NCBI GenBank assembly: GCA_905236735.1 | Contig: CAJOOU010000050.1 | Span: forward strand, 1 to 42,461 | Direction: 5' to 3' | DNA from: an uncultured Eubacterium sp. | GTDB taxonomy: Bacteria; Bacillota; Clostridia; Lachnospirales; Lachnospiraceae | Length of the DNA stretch: 42,461 nt | Shown: positions 6,548-16,060 of the stretch, piece after piece | How the letters are laid out: each line of letters opens with the position of its first letter | Numbering within the stretch: the first letter of the stretch is position 1 | Position numbers and translations under genes: made by a program | The notes under the pieces: generated by a model | Told to the model about the DNA's origin: nothing | Databases searched by the model: none | The model's input: only the letters and a program-made list of their open reading frames with translations

Positions 6548-9427
6548 TTAATCAGTAACCGTTGATGAACCGCCGGAATCCTGAATTGATTCAGAAATAG
6601 ATTCAAGGTCGTCAAGGTTAAAGAAGTATTCAATAATATGTGATGTCGCTTCTGCTGCATTGCCCGAAGAATATCCGTAAGGTATTCGTGTGGCAATGGC
6701 AACAGTAGGAGAATCATACGGAGCATAGCAGACAAAGAGAGCGTGGTTGGCTCTGGTCTTTTTCTCCTGCGCCGTACCGGTTTTTCCGGCCACTTCTATA
6801 TCAATATCATCAAAGCTGTCAAGATTATCAACAACCATTTTCATGCCGGAATGTATGGCATTCCATGTGGAATCCGAAACGCTGTCAAGCTCGTTATAAA
6901 CCTCTGATTCAAACTGCGAAAGTATATTTCCGTCAGAGTCCGTAACCTTTGATATAAGCGACAGATTATAGCAAATGCCGCTGTTTGCGACAGTTGCTAT
7001 ATATCTGGCAATCTGAGAGGTTGTATAGTTGTTTGTACCCTGCCCTATTGCACTTCGTACAGCATCCGAATCAGATATTTCAGGTTCCGATTCGGGGATT
7101 TCAATACCGGTTGTTGTATTAAGTCCGTACATCTCGGCGTATTTTTCGAGAATCTCAAGACCTGTATCGTCATCATAACTGCCTTCGGATGTTGCCATCC
7201 TGTATCCGCATTCATAGAAGAAATAGTTACATGAGTCTCTGATGGCCTGGGATACATTAATACTGCCGTGGGTGCTTGACGGATAAATCCAGCACTTAGG
7301 ACTTAGGGCTACCTTATCAAAAACGCCAAGGTCTGTTATCTTCTCTCCGGCCGTTATCAGTCCTTCGGTAAGGGCCGCAGTTGCCGTAAGCGGTTTAAAG
7401 GTAGAACCCGGAGCCGTCTTTTGCTGCGTTGCATAGTTTAAAAGCGGATATGAAAGGTCGTTGGTAAGTGAAGCATAATATGTCGCATCAACCGAATTTG
7501 CGAGTTTGTTATTGTCATATCCGGGATATGTTACGCAGGCAAGCACTTCTCCCGAATTCGGATCAACTATTACGCTCGATGCATTACACGGGTCAAGGGC
7601 AAGCTGTGCCGGAGTAATTTCCAGGTTTTTAATTTTTGATTTAATAAAATCATAGGCAGATATGCTGCCTGATTTGAGATTTGCAGCCTCGGAGCCGGAG
7701 TCTTCAAGTACTCCCTGTTCATACAGGATGAGGCAAACCTGTTTTCCGCTCAAATCTCCGTCCGATATCATATACTGATAAATGAGTTTATGGAAGTCCG
7801 TGTCGGTAAGCATCTCATCCTTGATATAGTCTATAAGGGCGTTGTAAAGTTCTGACATATCGGCATATTTTTCATCAAGTGTAACCTGGGTTGTGTCTAT
7901 ATTGTTGCAAGAAATAAGATACTCAAGGTATTCCTTTAATGAGCACTCTCCGTCTTTCCACGCTGTATATTCATCACTTGATGTATCAATAGCGCTTTTA
8001 TCAACTATTGATTCGTCATAGAGATAAGACATAATATAGTTCTCATAGTCCTTCATCTCATCTGTCAGGTCGTTATATATTGTCGCATCAGAAGAAGAAA
8101 GCTGTTTGCTTAGTTTGTTTATGACGGTTTCTTCGCGTGTAAGGTATTTTTTATATACCGCTTTTTCCGTATCACCCGCATCATCATCGGCAAATGCCTC
8201 TATATCTATGACGCTGTTATTTATAAGGGCAAAATATACATCGGTAATCGGGATGATAATATCACTTGATGAACTGACATTTGATGAGTTAAACGAGCTG
8301 ACATTCTTTATTTTTGAATAAAGAATACTTGCGAGCTCCTGTTCAAGCAAATCATAAACCGCAATCTGAAGATCCATATCAATTGTAAGATATACATCAT
8401 TTCCGGCCTGTGAATCCGTAACCGATGCAATGTCTACAACAGTGCCGACATTATCAACATAAAGCTCCATGCTTCCCTTTACACCCTGGAGCGTTGTTTC
8501 CATATATTCTTCTATACCGCTCTTTCCGACCATATCGGTTAGCGAGTAGTCATCTCTTTCCTCAGAAAGTTCTTCGTATTCTTCGTCGGATATAGTGCCT
8601 GTATATCCGATAATATGAGCAAAGTATTTACTGTTGTTATATACTCTGACGGTACTTTCGTTAATCTCAACTCCGGCAATATCATCGGAGTTTTCTTCTA
8701 TCATAGCCACCGTTTCTTCACTGACATTGGATGCCACTGTGGTTTCTATATATTTCTGATACGCATTTGTCGACATGGCATACCGCACATTGAGGATTTT
8801 AAGAGCATCCTCGTCGGAATAAAAAGTAACTGAGGACTCATCCTTTATGGTGTAGCTGTCTTTGTACGAAGTCAGGTAAATGGTATATTTGTCACAGAGA
8901 TATTTAAAAAGCTGCTCGGCTGTTGCCGTAGCCTCATCATATCCGAGTTTTGAGTTGTATCCGAGATCGTCTATTTTCGACTCACCGTATACATCTGCCT
9001 TAAAACGGCTGAGAGTCGTACCGCTTACCGTATAATCTATATTTCCTTCGTCATCAAATTCAAGGTAGAGTGATGTTTCGAGCTCATCCCCGCATTTTTC
9101 AACTATTTTAATGATTTCGTAGACCTTTGAATTCATTACACTGTCTGTGGTATATTCTCCGGTATCTTCAAAATCCACATCATAGGAAAGCTCGTCATAG
9201 GCGAGCAGGTTTCCATTGCGGTCGTAAATGCTTCCTCTCGTGGCAGCTATACTTTTTTCTTTTAAGATACTCATTGTGTAATCTTCAAGATACTCCGTGC
9301 CGTGAAGTATCTGGAGATAATATATTCTGCAGACAAGTATCAGGCAAAATAAAATGAGTACCGTTGTTACAATGGCTATACGGGAATGTCTGTATTTGTC
9401 CCATATGCCTGAAATTATTCTAAACAA
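6548..9427 (-). CDS. mrdA: Penicillin-binding protein 2, long form
   Basis: 959 aa, far longer than the roughly 630-700 aa of typical PBP2. There is one N-terminal membrane helix (about residues 17-38) and the class B dimerisation region begins at ATRGSIYDRNGNLLAYDE. Transpeptidase motifs are SxxK at Ser675 (STFK), SxN at Ser732 (SCN) and KTG at Lys882. It cross-links peptidoglycan with RodA during elongation. The extra length is an acidic, helix-rich insertion before the catalytic domain, roughly residues 370-610. The start is TTG at 9427, the only start that keeps the membrane anchor, and it overlaps the mreD stop by 8 bp. Confidence 0.95.
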   Translation of the reverse strand: MFRIISGIWDKYRHSRIAIVTTVLILFCLILVCRIYYLQILHGTEYLEDYTMSILKEKSIAATRGSIYDRNGNLLAYDELSYDVDFEDTGEYTTDSVMNSKVYEIIKIVEKCGDELETSLYLEFDDEGNIDYTVSGTTLSRFKADVYGESKIDDLGYNSKLGYDEATATAEQLFKYLCDKYTIYLTSYKDSYTIKDESSVTFYSDEDALKILNVRYAMSTNAYQKYIETTVASNVSEETVAMIEENSDDIAGVEINESTVRVYNNSKYFAHIIGYTGTISDEEYEELSEERDDYSLTDMVGKSGIEEYMETTLQGVKGSMELYVDNVGTVVDIASVTDSQAGNDVYLTIDMDLQIAVYDLLEQELASILYSKIKNVSSFNSSNVSSSSDIIIPITDVYFALINNSVIDIEAFADDDAGDTEKAVYKKYLTREETVINKLSKQLSSSDATIYNDLTDEMKDYENYIMSYLYDESIVDKSAIDTSSDEYTAWKDGECSLKEYLEYLISCNNIDTTQVTLDEKYADMSELYNALIDYIKDEMLTDTDFHKLIYQYMISDGDLSGKQVCLILYEQGVLEDSGSEAANLKSGSISAYDFIKSKIKNLEITPAQLALDPCNASSVIVDPNSGEVLACVTYPGYDNNKLANSVDATYYASLTNDLSYPLLNYATQQKTAPGSTFKPLTATAALTEGLITAGEKITDLGVFDKVALSPKCWIYPSSTHGSINVSQAIRDSCNYFFYECGYRMATSEGSYDDDTGLEILEKYAEMYGLNTTTGIEIPESEPEISDSDAVRSAIGQGTNNYTTSQIARYIATVANSGICYNLSLISKVTDSDGNILSQFESEVYNELDSVSDSTWNAIHSGMKMVVDNLDSFDDIDIEVAGKTGTAQEKKTRANHALFVCYAPYDSPTVAIATRIPYGYSSGNAAEATSHIIEYFFNLDDLESISESIQDSGGSSTVTD

Positions 9428-9938
9428 ATTTTCTCGCGCTCCTGTTAGCTCTTTTGGTTAGTTTATTGTCTATAACAAGTATTAACGGAAACAATAGCAA
9501 CATAACAAGAAGTGTATAAACGGCTTCCGGTGCAATAACATGCAGAAAATACTTTCCGAATCCCACATCTCCTCTCATAAAGAAAAATGTAAGATATACT
9601 AAAATATTGTAGAATATATCAGCTATACCAAATATAATAATCGGCATTCTTATGTTGTCCGGGAAAAATCCCTTATTCATAAATCCGCTTATATATCCTG
9701 CAAGCATATATAAAATCGCATAATATCCTATGGCGAAACCAAAGAATGCATCTACAATAAGTCCGCACACAATTCCTATAACAATACCGTGGTTTTTTCC
9801 GTGCATAATACCATATGCACAGGTAAGGCCAAGCATCAGATTTGGTGTCACATCAAACAGGTTAATCATCGGAAAAACACTTATCTGCAGCAAGGCAAAT
9901 ATAAAAACCAAAAATGCCATATATAATTTATGAGCCAT
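9420..9938 (-). CDS. mreD: Rod shape-determining protein MreD
   Basis: 172 aa, hydrophobic, five or six predicted membrane helices, usual MreD length. It is part of the elongasome with MreB, MreC, RodA and PBP2. Sequence conservation in the family is low; the call rests on position between mreC and PBP2, size, the LLQISVFP and DVTPNLMLGLTCAYGIMHG pattern in the first helices, and topology. The ATG at 9938 has GAGGGAG upstream. Its stop overlaps the TTG start of PBP2 by 8 bp. Confidence 0.92.
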   Translation of the reverse strand: MAHKLYMAFLVFIFALLQISVFPMINLFDVTPNLMLGLTCAYGIMHGKNHGIVIGIVCGLIVDAFFGFAIGYYAILYMLAGYISGFMNKGFFPDNIRMPIIIFGIADIFYNILVYLTFFFMRGDVGFGKYFLHVIAPEAVYTLLVMLLLFPLILVIDNKLTKRANRSARKFV

Positions 9939-10817
9939 TTATTCTCCCTCTGTCACTTCACTGTCTTCTTTAAGATCAAGGATAACAAGCACCTCCTGCA
10001 GATGTTCGAAATCCACGCATGGCGTAATTGTACCCGACTTGGTAAGCTCATTTGCGTCAAGTGAGATATCGTTTATATATCCTATGAGCAGCCCCGGAAG
10101 ATACTTGTCACTGATAAATGATGTTGTAATCGCTGCACCTGCAGTTACTTCATCATCAGAATCCCTCAGGTTTGAAAAGCTGATAACATTGTTTTCGGTC
10201 ATCGAGTTAAGCGAGCCTTTTACAATGAGATTATCAGATGTATTTACAACCATGGCACTGACAGATGAGGTATCGTCAATAATTGACCTTACTGTTGCGT
10301 TATGCAATCCTACCTTTGTGACTATGCCTACAAGACCGCTGCCGGCTATTACATTCATATTTACGCTGATACCGTCTGCCGACCCTTTGTTAATGGTAAA
10401 GCTGTTAAACCAGTTGCCCGAATCTTTACCTGTGACATAAGCTCCGATTTTTTCGTAATCGGAATACTCGTTATCAAGCTCGTAAAGTTCCTTTAAGGTA
10501 TCGAGTTCGTAAACCTTAAGTACAAGCTCGTTATTTTCTATGGTGAGCTCATCTACCTGAGCCTGAAGAGCCTCATTTTCTTCAATAAGCTTCTGTTTGG
10601 AAGTAAAGTTTTCGGTAAAATCGAAAAGCCCGGATCCGACCCTGTTGATTCCTTTTTGGAAAGGAGTGAAAACAACATCGGCAACCACCGAAAACGGCAT
10701 GCTGGCCGTGTTAAAAGCCGTAGTTGTCACAATGAGCACAAGGCAGATGCAAATAGCAAAAAAAACAATATATCCGCTTGATATTCTCTGTTTGTTTTTC
10801 TTTTTTTTCTTCATCAT
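9939..10817 (-). CDS. mreC: Rod shape-determining protein MreC
   Basis: 292 aa. A basic N-terminus (MMKKKKKNKQR) is followed by one membrane helix (about 15-37), a coiled coil (about 75-115, rich in E, L and N), and the extracytoplasmic beta domains containing NWFNSFTINKGSADGI and GLVGIVTKVG, both typical of MreC. It is a scaffold for PBP2 and RodA in the elongasome. Two consecutive ATGs (10817 and 10814) are possible starts; a GGTAGGA site lies upstream. The stop is immediately followed by the mreD start. Confidence 0.95.
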   Translation of the reverse strand: MMKKKKKNKQRISSGYIVFFAICICLVLIVTTTAFNTASMPFSVVADVVFTPFQKGINRVGSGLFDFTENFTSKQKLIEENEALQAQVDELTIENNELVLKVYELDTLKELYELDNEYSDYEKIGAYVTGKDSGNWFNSFTINKGSADGISVNMNVIAGSGLVGIVTKVGLHNATVRSIIDDTSSVSAMVVNTSDNLIVKGSLNSMTENNVISFSNLRDSDDEVTAGAAITTSFISDKYLPGLLIGYINDISLDANELTKSGTITPCVDFEHLQEVLVILDLKEDSEVTEGE

Positions 10818-10832
10818 GATATCCTACCTGTT

Positions 10833-11852
10833 TTAATGCTTTGAGGCTTTTCCACCCATTGTATATGCAAGGCTGTTAAGCTCGCGGTCGGATGCAATTT
10901 TTTCAAGTCCTATTGCAACATTTTCTATAGGTGTGTTGCTGAGTTTTACCTCGAGTTCTGTTTCTCTTGAAAAAAGTACATCTATGTTTTTTATCTGTGA
11001 AACGCCACCGGTAAGGTAGATACCGTTTTCGATAATATCGCTTGTAAGTTCCGGCGGGGTTCTCTCAAGGATAAATTTGAGCGATTCGCAGATGGAAACA
11101 AGGTTGTCCTTAATAGCATTATAAACAAGCTCTGAACTGATTTCTATTGTAGTCGGAAATCCTGTAATCATATTTCGTCCCACAACCTTCATTGAAGCTT
11201 CTTCAATATCTGTTGCGTACCCGATTTCCGAAAGAAGCTTTCCTGCTGTCTTTACGCCTATGAGAAGGCTGTGCTCTTTTTTTACTGCAGCAATAATATT
11301 TTCGCACATTTTATTGCCGCCTACTTTAATGAGCTGACTTAAAACAATACCGCCGAGAGACAGAACCGATACCTCTGTTGTGTCCGCTCCAAGATCCACA
11401 ACAAACATTCCCGTAGCCGTATTGATCGGAAGATCGAGTCCTATAGCTGCAGCTATGGGCTTTTCACAGACCATAATGCTGCCGAACTTTATTTTGCTGC
11501 TTGATACCAGGTCAAAGTACGCTCTTTTTTCCACTTCTGTAATGTCTGTAGGTACGGCTATAAGTATATTGGCTCCTTTGAGTTTGTTACTGAAATACTT
11601 TGTGAGGAGGTTCACCATTATCTCCCTCATATTCTTATAGTCGGCGATTACACCGTCTTTTATCGGAAATGTAACCGTAATATTATCAGGAACTTTCTCA
11701 TACATATCATATGCATCATCTCCGAAAGAATATAATTTAACCTCGTTTTCGAGAGCGATTACATTTTTTTCGCAGTATATTTGTTTATTTGGTGCCGCAC
11801 AAATCTTGACATTTGTAGTACCTAAATCAATTCCGAGTATTGTGCCTTTCAT
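10833..11852 (-). CDS. mreB: MreB-like actin homologue, divergent
   Basis: 339 aa. The actin fold is clear: GIDLGTTNVKI (phosphate 1), VVDLGADTTEVSVLSLGGIV (phosphate 2), and LTGGVSQI (adenosine motif). MreB polymerises under the membrane and guides lateral-wall synthesis. Compared with typical MreB, the phosphate 2 loop reads GAD where GGG is usual, and the adenosine motif reads TGGVS instead of TGGGA, so nucleotide handling may differ. The ATG at 11852 is chosen for its strong GGAAGGAG site and family alignment; an upstream TTG would add 18 residues. It begins the mreBCD-PBP2-rodA block after a 76-bp gap. It could be called an MreB/Mbl-type protein; the exact paralogue is uncertain. Confidence 0.88.
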   Translation of the reverse strand: MKGTILGIDLGTTNVKICAAPNKQIYCEKNVIALENEVKLYSFGDDAYDMYEKVPDNITVTFPIKDGVIADYKNMREIMVNLLTKYFSNKLKGANILIAVPTDITEVEKRAYFDLVSSSKIKFGSIMVCEKPIAAAIGLDLPINTATGMFVVDLGADTTEVSVLSLGGIVLSQLIKVGGNKMCENIIAAVKKEHSLLIGVKTAGKLLSEIGYATDIEEASMKVVGRNMITGFPTTIEISSELVYNAIKDNLVSICESLKFILERTPPELTSDIIENGIYLTGGVSQIKNIDVLFSRETELEVKLSNTPIENVAIGLEKIASDRELNSLAYTMGGKASKH

Positions 11853-11886
11853 AAGGACTCCTTCCGTATAATTGCTTAATTTTCGG

Positions 11887-11905
11887 TGGGTAAAGCATCT
11901 ACCCA
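11887..11905 (-). other. Small hairpin in the mreB leader
   Basis: TGGGTA (11887-11892) and TACCCA (11900-11905) form a 6-bp stem with a 7-nt loop. It lies between the upstream gene and the mreB ribosome site. There is no T-run on either side, so it is not a convincing terminator; it could influence mreB mRNA stability. Confidence 0.35.
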
Positions 11906-11913
11906 ACTAAATT

Positions 11914-11919
11914 ATTTTA
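11914..11919 (-). promoter_or_regulatory. Candidate -10 for the mre block
   Basis: TAAAAT on the minus strand lies about 60 nt upstream of the mreB ATG, in the widest gap (76 bp) of the 22-gene minus-strand cluster. No good -35 is seen at the right distance, so this is a weak call based on position and one hexamer. Confidence 0.3.
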
Positions 11920-11928
11920 CCACAATAT

Positions 11929-13203
11929 TTAAAGTTTAGCCACTCCGCTCTCAATTATCTTTTGGAGAGACATCATTATACCCAGTTTAGCGTGGGGATA
12001 GGTCAGTCCGCCCTGAAAATAAACAGCATAAGGAGGGGCAATAGGTCCGTCGGCGCTAAGTTCAATCGACGAGCCCTGAACAAAGGCTCCGGCTGCCATT
12101 ATAACCTTGCTGTCGTATCCCGGCATATCCCATGGTTCAGGAACAACATGTCCGTCTACAGGGGCGGCTGCCTGGATGCCCCTGCAAAAAGCTTCAACTC
12201 CCTCTCTTGTACCGAAGGTAACTGCCTGGATAATATCCGCTCTTTTTTCACTACCGCCGGGAACAACGCTAAAACCGAGATTTTCATATATATTTGCAGC
12301 AAGAATAGCACCTTTCAAGGCCGATGCCGTAACTACGGGAGAAAGGAAAAGTCCCTGATAGAAACTTCTCATTACTCCTAGAGAAGCGCCCACTTCCTTA
12401 CCGAGTCCCGGAGATGTGAGTCTGTATGCGGCATTTTCAACGCATTCTTTTGTCCCACATATATAACCGCCTATGGGAGCAAGTCCGCCGCCGGGGTTTT
12501 TAATAAGAGAGCCCACTATCATATCCGCGCCTTTTTCCGAAGGCTCTTTAAGCTGTACGAATTCGCCGTAGCAGTTGTCAACCATAACAATGACTTCGGG
12601 CTTTATTTTTTTAACAAAGTTTATAAGCTCACCTATCTTTTCAACAGTAAAAGAAGGCCTTGTCTGATAGCCCTTAGAACGCTGTATTGTTATAAGTTTT
12701 GTTTTTTTGTTAATGGATTTGGCTATGTTCTCATAATCAAAACTTCCGTCCGGCAAAAGGTCGGTCTGTCTGTAGGTAATGCCGTATTCGGCAAGAGAGC
12801 CTTTTGAAGGGCGGATGCCTATTACTTCTTCCAAGGTATCATAAGGCTTACCCGCCGGTGAATAAAGCTCATCTCCCGGTCTTAAATTTGACATAAGTGC
12901 AAGCGCAAGCGCATGGGTGCCGCAGGTAATCTGAGGTCTGACAAGGGCGCTTTCGGTTTTAAATACATCCGCATAAACCTTTTCCAGAGTATCCCTTCCG
13001 AAATCATCATATCCATATCCCGAGCTTTGTCCGAAGCATTCGGCGCTTACCTTGTTATCCTGCATTGCCTTTATTACCTTAAGCTGGTTGATTTCGGCAA
13101 CCTTATCTATATCATTAAATCTGTTTTTTAGTTTTTCTTCGATGTTTACGGCATAATCGTATACTTTGGAACTTATGCCGAACCCTTCATAAATTTCTTT
13201 CAT
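11929..13203 (-). CDS. ynbB: Methionine gamma-lyase family PLP protein (YnbB-like)
   Basis: 424 aa, fold-type I PLP protein of the family often labelled aluminium resistance or methionine gamma-lyase family. The likely PLP lysine is Lys235 in GSLIKNPGGG; VDNCYGEF supplies the cofactor-binding Asp209. Catalytic specificity is not established for this family, so no substrate is assigned. The ATG at 13203 overlaps the miaA stop (ATGA), as expected for tight coupling. miaA next to this gene recurs in Firmicutes, which supports orthology to B. subtilis ynbB but does not explain the function. Confidence 0.87.
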   Translation of the reverse strand: MKEIYEGFGISSKVYDYAVNIEEKLKNRFNDIDKVAEINQLKVIKAMQDNKVSAECFGQSSGYGYDDFGRDTLEKVYADVFKTESALVRPQITCGTHALALALMSNLRPGDELYSPAGKPYDTLEEVIGIRPSKGSLAEYGITYRQTDLLPDGSFDYENIAKSINKKTKLITIQRSKGYQTRPSFTVEKIGELINFVKKIKPEVIVMVDNCYGEFVQLKEPSEKGADMIVGSLIKNPGGGLAPIGGYICGTKECVENAAYRLTSPGLGKEVGASLGVMRSFYQGLFLSPVVTASALKGAILAANIYENLGFSVVPGGSEKRADIIQAVTFGTREGVEAFCRGIQAAAPVDGHVVPEPWDMPGYDSKVIMAAGAFVQGSSIELSADGPIAPPYAVYFQGGLTYPHAKLGIMMSLQKIIESGVAKL

Positions 13204-14141
13204 TTTATTCCTTTCGTTTCAAGTATATCTGTTATATGTTTAAGTATTTTATCGTCATCCCTGTCAAAATCAGCCTTGTTTATAAAAACAGCCTCATCTT
13301 CCCTTCTGAACCATGTAAGCTGTCTTTTGGCAAAATGCCTTGTATTTTTTTTGATTTCATCTATAGCATCTTCTTTAGTTATTTCTCCGCTAAGATAAGA
13401 ATATATCTCCTTATATCCGATTCCCTGCATACTGTTATATTCGCGCAAAACACCCATTTCCTTAAGTTTTAAAACCTCGTCAACAAGGCCGTTTTCCACC
13501 ATAATATCAACTCTTTTTTCTATCCTTTTATACAGCTCATCTCTTTCGTCCGTGATAACAAAATAGGCGAGATTGTATGGACTGTTACGGGTTTTTTGCG
13601 CTTCGTTGTGCTCGGATATTCTGCTTCCGTTTTTATGATAAAACTCTATGGCTCTTATGACTCTTTTTACATTGTTTTCGTGTATCTGACGGGACGCGGC
13701 GGGATCTATTTCGCACAGCCTTTCCCAGAGAGATTTGTTGCCGTGCGTTTTAGCGTACTTTTCAAGTTCTTTTCTCAGGGAAAAATCCGCATCCTCTCCT
13801 TCAAATTCAACATCTTTTGTAACGGTCTGTATATAAAATGCCGTACCTCCGACAATAACAGGTATCTGACCGTTGGCATAGATTTCTTCCATGGCATCTT
13901 TGGCCATTTTCTGAAAGGTAAAAGCGTCAAACGGCTCATCGGGCATAAGCTCATCTACCAGATAATGCTTAACACCCTGCATCTCATCCGGCATAATTTT
14001 GGCAGAACCAATGTCCAGATATTTATATACCTGAATTGAGTCGGCACTTATAACAGCCCCGTTTATTTTCTTTGCAAGCTTTATCGACAAATCTGTTTTT
14101 CCGGCAGCGGTAGGACCGGTTAATACTATCAGCGGTTTCAT
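13200..14141 (-). CDS. miaA: tRNA dimethylallyltransferase
   Basis: 313 aa. It adds the dimethylallyl group to A37 of tRNAs that read codons beginning with U. The P-loop GPTAAGKT (residues 8-15), the DSIQVYKYLDIGSAK motif that contacts substrate, and VIVGGTAFYIQTV are all present. The ATG at 14141 has an AAGGA site. It lies 26 bp after mutL and overlaps the next gene by 4 bp. The mutS-mutL-miaA order is a common arrangement. Confidence 0.97.
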   Translation of the reverse strand: MKPLIVLTGPTAAGKTDLSIKLAKKINGAVISADSIQVYKYLDIGSAKIMPDEMQGVKHYLVDELMPDEPFDAFTFQKMAKDAMEEIYANGQIPVIVGGTAFYIQTVTKDVEFEGEDADFSLRKELEKYAKTHGNKSLWERLCEIDPAASRQIHENNVKRVIRAIEFYHKNGSRISEHNEAQKTRNSPYNLAYFVITDERDELYKRIEKRVDIMVENGLVDEVLKLKEMGVLREYNSMQGIGYKEIYSYLSGEITKEDAIDEIKKNTRHFAKRQLTWFRREDEAVFINKADFDRDDDKILKHITDILETKGIK

Positions 14142-14167
14142 ACAATTATCCTTTTTAAATACTGAGA

Positions 14168-16060
14168 TTAAACAATGCGCTTAAACATCTTTTCTATTTC
14201 CCCGACACTTAAAGAAATCATGGTTGGACGACCGTGCGGGCAGTGATACGGGGCCTTAGCGTTAAAAAGTTCTTTCAAAAGTTCCTCCGCTTCCGCAAAA
14301 GAAAGTCTGTCGTGACCTTTAACGCTCGCCTTGCAGGCTGCGGTTGCTATCTTATGCAAAAACATATCTGGCTCCGGCTCTATTCTCACGGAACCGGAGA
14401 ATTCATCAACAAGCGAATGAAAGAATTCTTTTTCGTTCATTCCGTAAAGGTCTGTAGGTACCGAAGATAAAGAATACTCCTTTCCGCCGAAATAATCAAT
14501 CTCAAATCCGTACATTTCAAAAAGTGATTTAAAGCTTGTTACCAGCTCCTCCTCTTCGGGACTTAAGGTTATTATTATAGGCGGCATAATTCTTTGTGAT
14601 GAAAAGGTTTTGCTTTGGAAGCGTTTTACAAATCTCTCATAATTTACCTTTTCATGAGCGGCATGCTGGTCGACAATATACATTTTTTTGTTGTATTCCA
14701 TAATCCAATAGGTGTCAAAGACCTGGCCTATCAGTTTAAAGTAATGCTTTTCGGTTTCTTTTGTTATAAAGCTTTCCTGTACAAATTCGGCAGCTTTGGG
14801 TCTTTCTTTTGGCGAAACATCCCAGGCGTTGTTTTTGGTATTGGTTATCTCGGGAGATGTTACCGGCGCAGCCTCCGTTATGTGCAGGGGCTCTTTAATG
14901 ACAGTATGATCTTCGGCCGCACTTTGAGTCATTTCCTTAACTTTTTCCAAAAGAGTGTTTTCAAAAGGCTCTGCTGCAAACTTTTCCGGAGGGGTTTGGG
15001 GTAAAAGTTCCGGAGGAGCCTGTTTAACATCGGTTTGGAATTTTTCTTTTTTATCAAGAGGAATTTCCGGTATGAAACTCTTTGGCGCGAGAGTTTCTTC
15101 TATTGCCTCTCTTATAAAATCATAAACTCCTCTTTCATCATTAAATCTGACTTCAGCCTTGGCGGGATGTACATTTACATCCAGACTGCGGGATTCTATT
15201 TCTATAAAAAACAGGGTAAACGGAAACTGGTGCTGCATCATATAATGCTTGTAGCCGTCCTCTATGGCCTTGTTTATGGTTTTATCCTTTACGAATCTGC
15301 CATTTACATAGTAGTTTTCGTAATTTCTGTTTCCACGGGATATCACCGGCTTGCCTATATATCCCCTTATGCTTAACCCTTCTTTAACCTTGTTTATCTC
15401 TACAATATTTCTGACTATGTCCATGCCGTAAATCTGATAAAGCACATCTGTCAAAGAACCGTTACCCGAGGTTTGGAGCTTTATGTTACCATTAATTTTA
15501 TAACTGAAAGATATTTCCGGATGAGAAAGAGCCATATGCTCAATCAGCGATGAAATATAACTCCCTTCGGTCTGAGGTGTCTTTAAAAATTTCTGCCTTG
15601 CAGGTGTGTTAAAAAATATATCTTTGATAATTATTGTTGTTCCGTCAGGTATCCCGACACTGTCAAAAGCCTTTTCCGCTCCGCCCTCTATTACATATCT
15701 TGTGCCGACCATGTCAGCCTTTGGCTTGGTTAAAAGTTCAACCCTTGCTATTGCCGAGATACTTGAAAGAGCTTCACCTCTAAAGCCGAGCGAAGTTATT
15801 GTTTCAAGGTCGCTTATTGTACGGATTTTACTTGTGGCATGCCGCAAGAATGCCTTTCTTACTTCGTCTTTTTCAATGCCGCAACCATTGTCCGTAATAC
15901 GCAAAAATGAAATGCCTCCGTCTTTTATTTCCACCGAGATTGCGGTGGCTTTGGCATCGATGGCATTTTCAATCAGCTCTTTGGCTACCGAAGAAGGGCG
16001 TTCAACCACTTCTCCGGCTGCAATTTTATCTATTGTGTTTTTATCCAGTAAAAAAATCAT
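14168..16060 (-). CDS. mutL: DNA mismatch repair protein MutL
   Basis: 630 aa. The N-terminal GHKL ATPase has KELIENAIDA, DNGCGI, RHATSKI and GFRGEALSSISA. The C-terminal domain has the endonuclease metal motif DQHAAHEKVNYE starting at Asp464, plus ACKASVKGHD and CPHGRPT, so this is the nicking type of MutL found in organisms without MutH. A variable linker, about residues 330-435, joins the two. The ATG at 16060 overlaps the mutS stop as ATGA, with AGGAG inside mutS, so mutS and mutL are translationally coupled. Confidence 0.98.
   Translation of the reverse strand: MIFLLDKNTIDKIAAGEVVERPSSVAKELIENAIDAKATAISVEIKDGGISFLRITDNGCGIEKDEVRKAFLRHATSKIRTISDLETITSLGFRGEALSSISAIARVELLTKPKADMVGTRYVIEGGAEKAFDSVGIPDGTTIIIKDIFFNTPARQKFLKTPQTEGSYISSLIEHMALSHPEISFSYKINGNIKLQTSGNGSLTDVLYQIYGMDIVRNIVEINKVKEGLSIRGYIGKPVISRGNRNYENYYVNGRFVKDKTINKAIEDGYKHYMMQHQFPFTLFFIEIESRSLDVNVHPAKAEVRFNDERGVYDFIREAIEETLAPKSFIPEIPLDKKEKFQTDVKQAPPELLPQTPPEKFAAEPFENTLLEKVKEMTQSAAEDHTVIKEPLHITEAAPVTSPEITNTKNNAWDVSPKERPKAAEFVQESFITKETEKHYFKLIGQVFDTYWIMEYNKKMYIVDQHAAHEKVNYERFVKRFQSKTFSSQRIMPPIIITLSPEEEELVTSFKSLFEMYGFEIDYFGGKEYSLSSVPTDLYGMNEKEFFHSLVDEFSGSVRIEPEPDMFLHKIATAACKASVKGHDRLSFAEAEELLKELFNAKAPYHCPHGRPTMISLSVGEIEKMFKRIV

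Noticed and set aside
6532..6735. Longer rodA start inside PBP2
   Set aside because: The extra 68 residues do not resemble SEDS proteins, and the shorter ATG has a ribosome site right after the PBP2 stop.
11887..11905. Terminator between the PLP protein gene and mreB
   Set aside because: The stem is only 6 bp and no T-run follows on either strand.
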